Below are positions 13,401 to 28,400 of a stretch of 64,000 bases of DNA, one piece after another (position 1 is the first letter of the stretch; each line of letters begins with the position of its first letter). Under the pieces are notes generated by a model. That model ran no database searches. It saw only the letters and a program-made list of their open reading frames with translations, and had not been told where the DNA came from. The stretch is from Burhinus oedicnemus (taxonomy: Eukaryota; Chordata; Aves; Charadriiformes; Burhinidae). The translations under genes were made by a program, and so were the position numbers. The stretch covers positions 62,001 through 126,000 of the forward strand of contig VFFE01006593.1 in assembly GCA_008921705.1 (NCBI GenBank). The letters run 5' to 3'.

Positions 13401-16400
13401 TTTGTTACAAAGATTTTTAAAAACCTTTACAGTGTACCAGCTCTCCCCTGCTTGTACCGTTCATTGTTGCACACTCAAAGGGAACTTGAAAGGAAATCTA
13501 TTTTCCATGAGACATTTTCCCTCTTCGGTTATCATTGTGCTGCTCAGGACCACTATGCTTCCCTCTGTGATAGATTTACCCAAGGATAATTATTTTTAAA
13601 ATTACAGCCTGTGCATTTTAAAAAGCTGTCAGATACTCTGTTTCTCTCCCTGCCCCAAAAATGTCTCAATCCTGCTCAGTCTCTTCATTATTCCACCTAG
13701 TACATCATTTATTTGCATGACAAAGACAATATGTGTAACTCTGGTTGAGAAGGGAAAAATCATTCAGGAACAGCCTTATTGTCACAATTAAAGCCACAGA
13801 TCACAAATGAGATGTAGCACTTATTGGAGACATCATTCCAGCCTCAGCTGCTGAAGAAAAACTGTATCAATGAAGGTAGGAGTCACTAAGTATTCCTGTA
13901 ACATGAAAATACTTATTTATAGGATGAGTAATTTCCCCAATACCTAAAATGAGAAGGTGATTTGGGGGATCAGCTTCCCTGCTGAATCAGCATGCTCTGT
14001 TCAAATATGGTCTGAAGTTTACAATGAAGGTATTGCAAGATTGCCTCAGAGAGCCAAATGTCATCATGCCACGCCATTTCTTGTAGGTAGAGGGGGTTTT
14101 CCTATTCTATGCCAAAACCTGACGTCCTGACTACATTTTACGAACACTAAATAGCTCACAACATTTTTCAAATTAAGTGCTCACCCCGACTGACTCGATC
14201 AAAAGTTCTCCTCTTTCCCATATTTTGGAGAATACTGTAAGTAGTCTGTCTGTATCAAAGAGATCTTTGACCTCGATCATCCACACTTCATGAAAATACT
14301 GATAAAGAATACTGACTATCCCTTAGAAGTACACTGCGTATGGAGCCTGTTCAGCTCCCCTCAGATAAAATTATGGCACTTCCATTCTACAAGACTGAAG
14401 CTTTGCTGAAAGGGTCAATATAAATTTAGGAGCCCAAGTGTACAATTCAAGGTGTAAGTGTGACATTAGATGTGCAGTTGCCTTCCAAATTCAGGGTTGG
14501 TTTTTTTTCCTGCATTTCAGAAGATATTTTTCTACATGAGATCTGGCTACAAAGAACTGTTTTCTGTAAAACAACTAAAATGCAAGTACCGGTCTTTCTC
14601 TTGACAGGCTGTTTGTCTTCCTCAGGCTCTCCCTAAGGCTGTGCCGGCGACGGATCAGAATTTCTTTGGCTTGCTTTTCGTTTGCATCTGCAGCCAGGCT
14701 ATGTCGATTATATGACATTGTCTGAAATATAAAAGCAGTGGTTACACTCTGAAAAGCACAGTGTCAAATGTTTTGAACTATATGCGCAGTGCAAAACAGC
14801 CTTTTTGCTTAAATGTTTCAATAAGCATCACAAATCCTCGTGAACAAAATCACATTGAAAAACAAGGACAGTAATTATGCCAGCATTTTTTCAGTCATCT
14901 GCTTCACAAGCACCTGCTTTTTTTTTTTTTTTTTTAACCTGCTGATATCTATAATGAAAGATAAATTGGGAAAAGCTGGCTTGATACAGTGTTTGCCCCC
15001 ACATTGTACTAGCTGAGTCAATATGTCAACAGAGGACGTACATTTGAAAGTGGTAAGATGAGTCACCTAAGGGGAAGTCATTTTTACCTCCAGCAAGCTG
15101 GAGCTTGCTCTGCTTTTAAATGTTTTCCAAGGACTCAGACATTCAAACTACTTAGCCACGGGAGGGTAAATGTGAAATGTCCTTTTGCTTTTATTTCACT
15201 ATCTTTCCAGCTTATCACCTCTGCTCTTAATACAAACAACTTCAAAACTGGAAGCAAATGGGAAATCTAATCTCATATCATGAAGTGACCAAAATACTGA
15301 TATAAGTGGGACAATGTTGGTTGAATTTGCACCTATGATGCTTTTTAAGTAATGTAAGTATATTGTAGATAACAACAAAACACAAACATTAATCTTTATC
15401 CATAGCGTAAGATCAAGTAAACTATTTACATAAAGGAATATGACTATGTTGCTGTACATACGACAGGACGTGGATTCATAGGCAATAGCATATCAGCATT
15501 AATTACTATGCTGTGGTACAGCAGATGCTGCACTAGCCCAAAGATACGTTATGAAGATAACCAGTATATTCAAAGAGTAGTGGGACATTTAAGTGTGCAA
15601 AACTTCATCCTTACTCGATGTCGTATTTGGTAGAGATTCTTTGTTAGTATTTCCCGCATGTTTTCCATTTCAGTGGGAGAAAGCGGCTTTATCTTTCCTT
15701 CATGATATTCACTGTGGCAGGATAAAAAAAAGGAAAATAGAGGAAAGAGAGAGAGAGAGAGAGGAAGAATGTTTTTATTTTTATGATTGGGAATTACATT
15801 TGAGGAACAGGTGAAAACGTAACACGTAGGAATGAAATCTTGATCTCATTTGATTCACTGGTAAGGCTCAAAACTCAGTCTCCAAAATTTGATATAAATT
15901 ACATTGAATTGTAAATTTGATTAAGGTGCTTTTCAAAATGCCCCTCAGGCTTCCCCCGTAGCTATTCACAGCAGATGGGCAGGCGCTGGTTCAAACCCAG
16001 CTCCGCTCTACATGGCAAATCAATGTTCCTGTGAGCAGCTGCCCTTGTAAAACTACACACTCCGGACGAGCACAGCTCGTGTGTGAGCTGCAAGCAAAAG
16101 CTCCTGTTTCATATCCGCTTACTGTTCAGGTGACATTTGGACACAAAGTGTCCTAAGTCAAAGTGATTATGCTGCCTACAGACTGGGGTGTGAAATAAAT
16201 TACGTGACCCAGCCAAAATGCTTGGCCACGCTGGCATCGCTTGCTTACCTGAGAGACACCGACGATGGGACCTTGCTTATCATTCCGCTCTCTGCCATCT
16301 CAATGGCATGTTTGATTTCCAGCTTCTTGTATAAAGAAACAATGCTGGATTTGGGCTGGTTCTCCCGGATTAGAAGTCTTCGCAGGTATTTATTGTCAAA

Positions 16401-19400
16401 CTTTTTAAACCTGTACGTGAGGCAAACCAACCCAACCAGTTAATTTTTACTGTGTGTAGTTAAGGAAAGCCAATATACTGTAGCTAACGCAATTGTGAAG
16501 GAGTTTATTCCCTGGGAATGTGTCTATTTGTGTTAACAACCTACTGCTGAGTAACATAAAAAAGGGTTGAGTTCATCTTTGCTTCAGATAGACAGCCTTA
16601 ACCTGTGTTTTAGTTAATATGTTAACGGACAGTCTCCCTAGCAGCAACTTTTCACTTTTAGGTATTCTGTGTTATTAGACAATATTATTTTTAATTCTCC
16701 ATTTTCATCGAGACAAAGAGAACATTAAATATTTACTGTAATAACAAATACAAGGTCTAAATTTGCACTGACTGCTTTTTCTTTGAAATTTCAGCCTGCT
16801 CTTGTAAAACTTTGGACGTTCTCCCTTCCTCTAAAGCAACTGCAACCCTCTTGGATGCTTGGTGAAAAAATATTGATGACAGCTGGGGTGATTTTTTTTG
16901 TCAGAAAATATTTTGCCCTCCAGCCATTCTGGAATTATTCCTGAATTTGGATCTGAAGGTCAGGAAGAGGTGGGACCCTCCTTTGCTCCGTAATCTGTTA
17001 ATTAAAGGTCTCACACAGACTGGAGGAGAACCAGGCTGAGTAAAGGAAAGCTGTACCCACATCATGCATCTGTCACAAGTGTCCTCACTGTGTTGCCCTC
17101 AAGTCATTTGGAGAGGGCTCTTCTCAGCCCTTCCCGCTGGTGCTGTTCCTCTTTGTGGAAAACACTTAAATTTTTGTTGGAGCAGCGACTCGAAGGTGGG
17201 TGAGCAATGCCCATGCTTTTTGTCTAAAGGATTTGGGTGTAAAAGAGTGTGCTTCTAAGAAAAGGGAGTTAGATCCAAACCAGTGATGATGATGATTCAG
17301 CAGCTAAACTGAAAACAAGAATTATTCAGGTATTGCCAGTGGTAATCTTCTTAACTGACACTAAGTCTTAAATAATACCATCAAGAACTGTGGAGCTGCC
17401 TGCCATTAGTATCTCTCATGCACCTCATGCCAGCTAGTGCCTTGATCTTTCTAGAGAAAGTCCCAAAGCTTTTGTATGTTTCCCATCAAATAGGGAACTA
17501 ACGTCTCACTTAACACCACAGAGACATACAATTTGCAGGAGGAAAGCCGGATGGGATGAAAGGCTCAGCAGACATACAGGAAATGCTCCGAAACAGTCAG
17601 CAACAGGGAGAGGACACGCACCCTCAGAAGGTACCATACTTTACCCTGGGATCAGAAGGCTGCCTTTCTTCCCAGCTGGAGATTTTGTTCTGCTTGCTTG
17701 TGGTTTAGTAAAAAGACATTGTTTTGCTGCTTTCCCTTTGTAACCCACACATTCTAAAAACAACCATCCGCTTTCAAGATTAAAATGCTGAAAATGAAAT
17801 CTGATGCCCAACAGCCTTCATTTGTTGCTGCTGAGCCAGTTTAGCCTCTCTCGTACAGCAAAAGTCTTAAATTACATTCTTACTTATCTCTCCAAAAGTT
17901 GTGACCCCAGTGTCCACACACATCTTCAATTCCAGTTTTCACGTGGTCAAAGAACTGAAGAAGAAATGTCGGTTCATTACATAAACTTATAGACATTGCT
18001 TGGCTTGCCCTTAGATATTATCGGTTTCTAACTTACTTCAAAACAGAAAAGTCTAGTCAGAATTCAGGACGATGCTTTAGTTTAACTAAATGCAGTCTAA
18101 CCAAACTCAAAGGCAGACCCTGTTTTGTTCCCCCGGAGCTTCCTTAGCTCACAGCCCCAAAAGGACAAAAGTTAGTTGCTAATTTCCTTAACATCAGTCT
18201 TGCTCACCTTCTGCCTGAATCTGGAAGTAATTTTTTTTCCCCATATTTGCATTTCTTTTAAGTTCCCTAACCACTTAGGGCTATGCCTGGGACTTCTCCA
18301 GGGACTTCTCCAGGCCTGACAGTAAACCAGGTATGACTTTGCAGAGGAGAGAGCCTGAGTGGGCAGCAGCTCCCCACATCAGCACTGGCCCCTCAGGATG
18401 CACAGGACAGAGCTGAGATAGCCAGCATTAGGTCCTGAGCTTCTATTATAAGGGATATATAAGGGACGCTCACCTCAAAGCGTCCAGAGCACCTAATATT
18501 AGAAACACACTCTTCCTCAGTTTATTATGAATTACAGAAGAGTGAATCAGTCCAGCTAAGATCTCACTTGATCCCCAGAGGCAGCTTGTTTGCTCTTAAT
18601 TCAAGTACCATAGTAGAGGTCTCTCAAATTCAGGGGGAAATCATGGTAGATATGCCCGAAGGATAAGCTTTAAAAGGACAGACTTTTAGATGCTTAGATT
18701 GACTTCTGCGTTAATGTGGCCCTCATTATTTCTCATCTTTAGAATTTCAAACCACCTGCCACAGGTATGCTGCAAGGAGAAATACATTCAAGAATATGCA
18801 AGGCTAATAAACTGCAACAACTGGAGAGATACAGGTATCAAATACAAATCCATAAAGAGGCTGATGATGTGAGAGTTAAGTAAGTCTAAGAGTGTGTTTA
18901 GGAGGAGTTTGCATTTGTTTAATTAGACTAACTCAAATGCAATGTAATGTAATTAAATTGTCGAAGTTTCCCTAATGTAACCGAGTTCTAAAATAACACG
19001 TATCTTATATATGAAACAAGCTACAGAAAGTTAATTTACCTTGAGAGGTGAACAATTAAGATAGTGAAAATCCCAAAATAATGACACGTAATAATGCTAA
19101 TTTTGGTAATTGCCAAAGGTTAAATATAAGCTTTACAGTTATTGTGCTTATAACAGCTATCAAAAAGAAGTGTTTAAAAGAGTGTGTGTCTCTCTGTAAT
19201 ACTGTGTGATGAATCCTTGTCTTACTGAAAGCCCCTAGGAATTTCATCTATATGAGGGTTTCATCTATGACACTGAAGTTGCAACATACCCTGTTATAAA
19301 TTTCTTCACTGACAGCAGGCTGCTTTTTATTTGACCTTTTGACATCAAGAAACTCCACCAGTGGGCGAATTGTTATTCCCTGTGAAGAAGGAAAAAAAAG

Positions 19401-22400
19401 GGGTTTTTTCCATAAACATGAAGAAAAAACAAACTCTTTCAGTCTTTTCCACGTCTGTCACAGCATTAAAAATGGCTGTGGATACCATTTTAGGTCTGGA
19501 TACCCTTGCACCTTCCTAACCCCAAAATCCAGCCTGACACAATACTTACAATAGTGAATTAATTCTTTTGATTAGCAGGTGTTGCACTTAGCTATGAAGT
19601 GCTTGTCAGCACACAGAGTCCACTAATGCAACAGAAGGAAGGAAGGGGCTCTCTAGAGCTAAGAGGTCCAAGAGGGGCAACCTGACAAACCCCATCAGGA
19701 ATACGTCAATTATCCCATCCATAGTATTTTTAAACTTCTTTTTCAGTTCTGATATGTATTAGAAAAGCTCTCACCTGTTTTCTGAATTAATAAAGAGATC
19801 CCTCGTCATTCCAAAGCAAACATCTAAAATCCTCTTTTTAAGTGATTACTTCCAAAACAGGTACTCAAAGATATGTCAACAGTAGCTCTAAAATTGCTAT
19901 TCAAGATCATGACACTAAGACTTTTTGTAAATATGTGTCCTTGCCTGACTACTCTCAGAGAAAGAACAAGAAGTTTTGGCTATCCCAGAATGATACAATG
20001 GTTTTGAACAATTATTTGTGGAAGAATTGACATAATTCGTTCATTTGTGTAGGTGCACTGGCACAGAGGAGAGGAATGAATCTCTCATGGTGTTGAGATC
20101 AGTCCCTACTATCCCAGACAACCAGGTCACACATTTCTTTTCGTAAATGAATCGAGCTTTACCTTAAAAGTAGTTAGGTTTCTTTGCCCCATTGCTCATA
20201 CTGGAACACTCATCCTGAACCTCATTGTTCTGATAATTAGAAAGCTGCTTCTTAATTGCATCATGGCCACTCTGTACCACTTTGTTCTTGTGCCAACATT
20301 TGTCTTTTTAGTTTAAACAGTGCTTCTCCTTCTCTGGTGTTCACTCCCTCATATAAACAGTAATTATATTCCCTCTTCTCCTTCATTTTGCTAAGGCCAA
20401 GGCATCCTGGTCTCCTTTCACACAACAGGCTTGTGAGTCCTATGATCACTCTAGAACATGACACAATTCTCTGATGGACATACCCGTCCCAGTATGTCTT
20501 CAGATCAGATTTGCCTTTCTTCTGTCCCCACTGCATTGGCGGTTTAAACTCTACTCTGTTATCAACTAGTACACCTGTGTCTTTTTCCCTTTCTATTTTT
20601 TTTCCAAACTAAAGTTTCCCATTTCATAAGAGAAATCCCTAGTAAGAAAGTCCTAGCAAGAACACATTTGCACTTATTACTGTTGAACTTCATTCTCTTT
20701 CTATCATATTGGCCCACAGTTATTCTCTTCTTTCTACATGATACCTCATCTCACTGTCACCCTGAGAACACCTTCCAAAGCCTGTTATCAAGGAACACCA
20801 GCAACAAAAATCTCCTATGTTTATGTGCCACGATCAATAACGAGAATAGTAAACAAAAGCATCTCCAAGAACCATCCTTGAGGAATTCCATTAATAACAT
20901 CTCACCAGCCTATTATCTGACCAGGGTAGTCGAACGCTGGAGCAGGTGCCCAGAGAGGCCGGGGAATCTCCATCCATGGAGACATTCAGAACCCAACTTG
21001 ACGTGGCCCTGAGCAACGTTGATCTTGCTTTGAAGGTGGCCTTGCTTTGCGCACAGGGTTAGACTACAGACCCCCAGAGGTCCTTTGCGACCCAAAGGAC
21101 CATACGCTTCCATTTCCCTTCATAAGAGAAACTGTCAGCTCCTTCCTCATCCTAATGTCAATCTAAACCTCAGTTTAATGAGTAGTTAAGCTAACAATCT
21201 CCTACACAGCACCCTCCCTCAAGGATTTTACAATAGTCCAGTTAGAAGAGATTACTCTAGAAAACAAACTGCCTTATCAAAGAAGGATACAAGGTTTCCT
21301 TGGTAAACCATGTTGCATTTCATAACACATTCCATTTACCTCCATATTTTCCATTATTCTATCCTCCAAAATCAGGTTTCACAGATTACATGCTAAGGTC
21401 AACTAACCGATCTCCAGCTGCTCCAGCCACCTTCTCCCCTTTTCCAAGTGTGAACACAGATACTTGTTACTTCCCATAGCACTTTTATTCATGTAAAAGG
21501 CAGGCTAAAAAAATCTATTTTTTCCCACAGACCTGAAATTCCATGTACTAGCCCCTCACATCTCTCCCACCCCACTGGATAATGACTCAAACCCTCCAGT
21601 TCACCTCTCAGTGCCCTCAGTGTCTTCCATCCCCTGCTCACTGGGCACCATACCCAACGCCGAACTCCTGAGTAAATGCACAACTTTAAATATTCTAACA
21701 AGGAATTAGTGCTGGGGCTGTACCCAGATTATCTTTTATCTCTATTCCAACCTCACTAGGTCTTAAATGCTTAATACTACTTATATGTTAGCATAAGTAC
21801 TTAATATCTGGCATACTTTTGCTACCTGTCTGCAGTCTGCATAGCATTTTTTTTAAACTATGACCATGGAGAGTACTTTCAAGTATGTTCCTTCCAGTAA
21901 GTTAGGACATTTGTTTTTCTACCCACTGCTCATTTACAACCAGTCTGAAGTCCAGAAGAGCAAACGCATTACCTGAATGAAAACGGTAAAGAATATCACC
22001 ACAATAACAGCAGTGATGAACAATTTCTTCCTGGGAAATACAGCAGGAGGAAGCAGAAATACAAGTGAAAAGCAAATAGCTCCTCGGAGGCCTCCATAGG
22101 CAATAATAAATTGGTCCTTAAAAGTGAGAGGAATTGTCCGGAACACATTAATGATCTGAGTCAGAACAAAAACACCTGAGGGAAAAAAACAGAAATACAG
22201 GGAGGAGGGAAAAAAAGGGAAATTAAATTACACAGAAATCCCCCACAACACTAATATTGTTCTTAAAACATTTCTATTTGTTTCTTACCTATATATTATT
22301 GAAGAAATTAAATGTTACTTAGCAGCTTGAAAACATAATGGAAGAAAAATTTAAAATGCCTAAGGAGCATCATCTTAAACATATTTATTGAGCTAACCAC

Positions 22401-25400
22401 CTCAGGTCAGCTGGATTTAGGACCTGAAGCAGCTAACTGATCTCCACAAGACAGCTATCTGCTAGGCTCTGCACTTCTAGAACAGCAATAATTCTCTTTG
22501 TCAGCGTATACCAAGACTCCTAATTTTTATTTTTTATTAAATAGGATTTGAGGTGATTTTGAACACTTTGGCTTGTCACCTCCATCAATCTGTGCTTTGA
22601 ATTCTGCAAACTCCTTTCACTCACTTAATTTTACTGGCACAGACAGGAAGGATGCAGGACTGGGGATGGAGGGAGAAGATGCCAGTGCATGCTGGTGTAC
22701 CGAAGGCAAAGGCTTCAGAGATGTGGCGGACTGGAGTAAAGGTATAAAGGCAGGTGAAGGGGGCAAGCATGGGGGCCAGGAGCTGGGGGGCAGTCAAGGT
22801 CCTTAGCTGCTTTTCAGGATAAGGTATTAATTGTGGGGTTGCAGGTGTGGGAAGGAAAATAGCCCAGATTTCAGCACTGGAGGGAGACTTGGGAGCTAGA
22901 AGTAGGGGTGCAGAGGCAGACCAGAGCACCAGCCGCCTCTGCGCACAGAGGGACCAAATAGTTATGTAGGAAACCATAAGACCTACGAGCCTGACGTGCA
23001 CTTAAGTCTCAAGTTAAAAGAAAAAGAGCTACTACTGCAAACTCAGGAGGGGTCAAGCAGTTTCTTATAGGAATTTTTAGTTCACAATATATACCTGAAC
23101 AACATTTCAACTACAGCATTTCCTGTTTTGATGCTATTTATGCCAGTGACTGGGAAAATCCCAAAGTTATTAAACATAAATAAAACAACTCCCAAAACCT
23201 TTTTTATTGTTGTACAACTGCTAATTCTTTTAAGCAAAATTTGCTTATTTGTAAATAAATGTTTACTTAAATACATTTATTCTGATTACCAAGCAGACTG
23301 CCTCTGACTTTAGATGGGCAGGATCAGGACCAGACTGATTTCTGGGTTCCATTTTGGAGGAAGATGGAAGCTGACCCTGAGATCTAGGACACCTTACAAA
23401 TCAGAAGACCATTCTACAAGCTGATGGGACTCTGCCTAGATTTTGGCATTCTCTACTTGAGCAGAGGTAAAAAGTTTCACTCACAAAGAATACCGATGGG
23501 TAGTCTGAGACTTGCTTACCCAGTGCCCTCCAGATTAAACAGAAAAGCAGGGTGAAGCTAACGAAGGCCCAGTTCCACTCATGGTTCTTCCCAACTGTAG
23601 ACACTCCCATGAAGATGAAGATTAAGGTCTCACTGACACTGCTCAGCATCTTCATGAAATACTTTATTGTCGTATAGGATTTTTGGGAAACATTTTCCTC
23701 CACGTATTTATTCATGGTCATGGCACAAGCTGTAATCCTGAAAGGCAAACATTATCCTGTATTTCATCGGCTTGATTTTTTTTTAGCCTCTCTCATTTCT
23801 ACAGAATATTATTCCCTTTTACATAGTCCTCTTTAAATACAACGCGTAACTTATTCCATAACCAATCTCAAATTTATAGACTTGGTGAACCCACAATTTT
23901 GGGCATGAGATTTTTTTTCTGCATTGGGGAGTCTTCTGAGAAGACATCAGTATATGGAGAGGTTTGTCACATACTAAATCCACATGATCTCTGCAGGGGT
24001 CACTCAGGCTGTGTTCTGAAAGAGACAGAGCTGAGGAGAGCCAGGGGAAGCCCTGGAAAACAGAGATTCCTGCTTCTGTTGCTGCTGAGGGACATCAGGC
24101 AGGACAGCAACTGCACATCCTGGGGTAGGACTTCACCACCTTCCCCCCAGCAGCTGTCCCAGACTATACCCCTCCTCAATGGTAGTGACAGTAGCCAGCT
24201 CCTCTTTCCAGGCGAAGTAAGCGGCAAGGCGACAGACAATTTGTCATCCTCCACCTCTCTAGGCCACTGCTTGCTTCGTCTGTGCATAGGGCTGACCATG
24301 CACCCATAGGAGAAACACACAACCAGAAACCACACTGGTGCTGTTGTACATGTAAAGCATCCACAAATGAATGAAATGGGCATCTCAGCTGATACGTGAG
24401 GGAATAGACAGGGTTTACTGTAAGTACGCCTACGTGTCCATGCTCTGAGCCTGTGTTAGTAAACAGAGTTTCTTAACCAGCAGGAAGAGCGAAGAATGAC
24501 ATTACTGGCTGTACATCACTTGCTCAGTATGGCTGCCCATGGTGCAGGGATGGCTGAGGATCACTCAGTTACACAGTTTACAGGTTTAAGGACAGTTACT
24601 ACTCAAGGTGGTGCCTCAGTGTAGGGAAGCCCAGTCTGAATTGCCTAATAATTATAAGAGTGGGCAACTAAGGCGAGATGTGTTGTGAAATAGCTGTTGC
24701 TCCTGTTTCTATTATCTAGGGCAAAAAAATGTCTTCTCTGATTTCCCAGTTAAAAACATTATACACACCCATGTCAAACCATGTACACTAAACCTAAACA
24801 GAGAGAGATGTGTATTTAAGTTGTCTTTCTGGACATAACCCATGAGGACTTGTCCTACCATTATTTATCCATGTTCCAACAGGTTTTCAGTTTATAATTA
24901 TTTGGAGATATCCCTTCCTACTGAAATCTCTGTGCTGCTCTCTCTCATGGAGGAGGGTGATAGGTTTGCCAGCATCTCTTTGGAAAAAGTTGAAGACTCT
25001 CCCACGTCTCAAGGAGATCCCACTGCAGAAAGTCTTTTGCTGAGCATGTCCTGCCTCTAAGCCAAGAGTCCCATCTGTGAACAACTCAAGCATCTCCGAA
25101 TGTGAATGTAAATGAAAAGGCAGACTGAGGGAGAGCTCAGAAAAAGCTCACTGGTATTATGAATACATGTCTAGGTTCTTTCTTCTATAAGAAGGGATTA
25201 AAAAAAAATATTTTGCAAAGCAGAAAGGGGAATCTCAGAAGCAGCAGTAACTTCAAAAGGACCTTCACATGGTAAACTTTCTTAGCATTCTGCAAGAGGG
25301 TGTCCATAGCAGCAGCTGAGGCTGTAGTCACTGGCAGACTCTGAACATGTTTCTCCTAATTAATTAAAGTTAGTTTTGTCCAGAAGTTTCCTTCTTTTAT

Positions 25401-28400
25401 GTGGAGCCAGCATGGCCTGCTTTGGAGGACAATGGCCAAGATCTGAAACATACTTGTAGATCTCTGACCCCACCAACACATCCACATCCCCAAAGTGACT
25501 GGGCAGCATTACTTCTGAGGGACGAATCTGGGAGGACACAAGGACACTGGGAGAGGGCACAGTGTACTTCGCTGACCTCTGTCAAGCAGCACAGCTCGTG
25601 CAGGCACATCAGGGTGAATAAAACTCAGGGAAGAGGGCCTGATGTGGGGACAGATGCAGTCCAATGGGGCAGGTAGTGGCTTACAAATACAAGTGGGTTT
25701 GCTAGCAGAATACTGCACCTAACCTGGCCTTCACCCTGCATTTTCGTCCACCTACACTTCATGATAGAGAGGCAGATCTAGACAGCACAAAATAAAATGT
25801 CCATTGCCATACAAAAACTAGCTCCAGCCCTAAGCAAAATCCAAGACTAAGAAGAAGGAAAGCTTGACTAAAACTATCCCAGACCCCCATCTGCATTTAG
25901 TACTGACATAACTGTCAGCTCTCTCCTCACTGTCAGCTGATTTCACCATGGCCTTGAACAGAAAGATCCTCTACAGCCCAAGAGTAGGATGCTACCTGGG
26001 AAGCAGAGCTCATCACGGCTACAGGCAATCCACCGCAGGAGAAAAGATGCAGACTTCACAAGCATGCAAGCTTCCTCCCTGCAACGCTCAGTGGTTTAGG
26101 TAACGTTTCTAGTTTGAGCATGTGGTTGGGACAACAGAGATCCCGCATTTTTGCCAATACAGACAGACTGCCAATGTTCTTCACAGCTCTCCTCCTTGTT
26201 CTGATCTTACAGTTGCCCAGACTGGGGACTTGTCATAGATCCCACCATAGATCCCACAAACATATGTGCTTGCACATCTCAGGAAAAACGTGGGAGAAGA
26301 TCAGGGCCCTGCATGGATTTTGCCCTGACACGGAGTGATGACTTGGCCAGGACATACACCCAAGCCCAGAAGCTGTCAAATATTCCCAGGTTTTTCATTT
26401 TACACATAGTTCTGGTGACCAACCTCAAAAGTATTTGTGGAGAAGAGACTCAAATCTACTTAACACTTTCACCCTCCGGAACTCTCACATTCAGTGGCAA
26501 ACCAGCTCTTCACAAGCCACAGGCTGCACAGACCTACAAATATCTCAGGTTATGTCACGGGTCGTGACAGCTCTCCTGTGCGTGCGCAGCTTGTCTGTAC
26601 AAGTTTAACAAGTCCGATGCATCCCGGCTACCTCCAGCCAACTGTGCACGCAGTGGAGCTGGCAAGTGCAGGGGCAGCAAACGAAATATAGCAAGAACAC
26701 AGTAGGCAGGCTGCAAAACAGCCATTGCCAGACTCACGGTCATTTCAGAGTCTCAAAGCTTACTGCTCAAAGCATTAGGGCTGTCAGGTCTGCATCAAAG
26801 ACAGAACAAAACACCCAGTACTATTTATTACCCTCTTAAAATAAATAGTTTTCAGGATTGTAGCCATTTAGGAAAACCCTGCAGCTTGGGGAGTGGGGAA
26901 GCATGCTCTGGACGTGGTTTGTTTTTGGATCCTGAGCTAATGGAGACACTGTAAATAGATGACTGATAAGAATCTGTCACCAGATTAATCAGGATCTTTG
27001 CAAGCTGTAACTTAAAACACCTACCATGCTTAACCACTAGAATTTAAAGGGACGATGCTCTTATATAGATGTAATATTAATTTCAGTCACATTTTGCATT
27101 CAATTAGTGTCAACTAATTGATGAGTTGTTTCACCAGTATAACAAATAGTGCTGTACATAATTTGTTACATTTCAGGTAAGTAATATTCCACAGCTAATC
27201 ACTGCTTACTTAATGAATCTGGCATCTCTTCTGAAGATCAATACCTTCCTATCTACATTAGAAAATAACCCGTTGAGGTCTCTTTAATTTGAAAATGATA
27301 TGGCAAGATAGTGTTAGAATTTAATATAAAATAAATTTCTTTAAATGTGCAAGATTTTATGTACATTATTATATGTTCTTCCCAAACTACATTTTTACTG
27401 TCACCATAATCTAAGCAAAAGCTTAGGTGTGTTTTATTTTACATTTCTTATCCACACACACTAATGCTGGCTTCCACTTCTGCGACCTGAGGTAGTTGCC
27501 TTGGTCAAGAAGGGGAGGGAAAAAACAGTTAATTGCAATTAACCTGCAACCTTCTGTGCTTCTGAAGAATAAAAGTCCTCCTGTACAAACAGTGCAGTTT
27601 CTGTCATGACTGCAATAAACTAGGCCACTGGGTTCAATCCTCAAGTTTCCTTGACCTACTAAATTTACAGTAGTTTCAATGTTTGCTCCTTTCAGCCTGC
27701 TAACTCACTGTTGCAAAAAAAAAAAGAAACACATATTAATAGTTCTGCTGCTTCACAGCCTTTATGAGAAATTAGTAAGCAGAAAATGCAGCATTATAAT
27801 TATAAATGGAACCAAGCAAATAAAGTTCAGATTCACATCTGTATGTTTTACAGCCGTGCTTCTCATTCAAGCCCAGCTTTAATTACAGCAGAAGCTCTTT
27901 CCTCTCCTTCTGGAGAGGACTTTCTCGCTGCAGCTCACAAGGACATCGTTCATTCCCTTCGCTATTTCAGCCAGGTAACCTGGTGCAGGGGTTATACACG
28001 GATGCTTCAGGAATCATTTTTCTCCAGAACAAGTATGCAAACTTACCAGAATAGGGACAAGCACCTTTCATTCCCCTCTACTCCTTTGCCAGTGAATTCC
28101 TGCTTGCACAGAAATGAGGCACTCTGTGTATGTATCTTATTTATTTGATAACACTGTATGTTCCTGCTCGTGTCCTCCACCTAAAGTATGGTACAGCATG
28201 TAACCACAAGGTCTCGCTGAGTATCTTTACGAACCTGGTTATGAAGGAAGTAGGAATCAATAGTGTAACAGACTCATGTGGATATGGGTGAAAAAAGGGA
28301 GATCAGGCAAGTATCCCCCGTAGGCTGAACTATAAATGGCCATAGAATCATATAATGAATAAACAACTCGGGTTGTAAGGGACACTCCGAAGTCATTTGG

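Larger units (their letters stand above)
19380..21972 (-). other. SLC9A2 intron 5, with nested CR1 relics
   Basis: Donor CAG|GTAATG, acceptor TTCACAG. Its middle carries an old CR1/L3-type relic interrupted by a younger CR1 fragment (both listed separately). No extra exon seen. Confidence 0.8.

Noticed and set aside
18281..18315. Direct repeat of gggacttctcca
   Set aside because: A single 12-base duplication, too small to suggest an element.
23899..24383. Overlapping 136- and 127-codon frames on opposite strands in intron 3
   Set aside because: No family features and no splice context; consistent with chance in somewhat GC-richer DNA.
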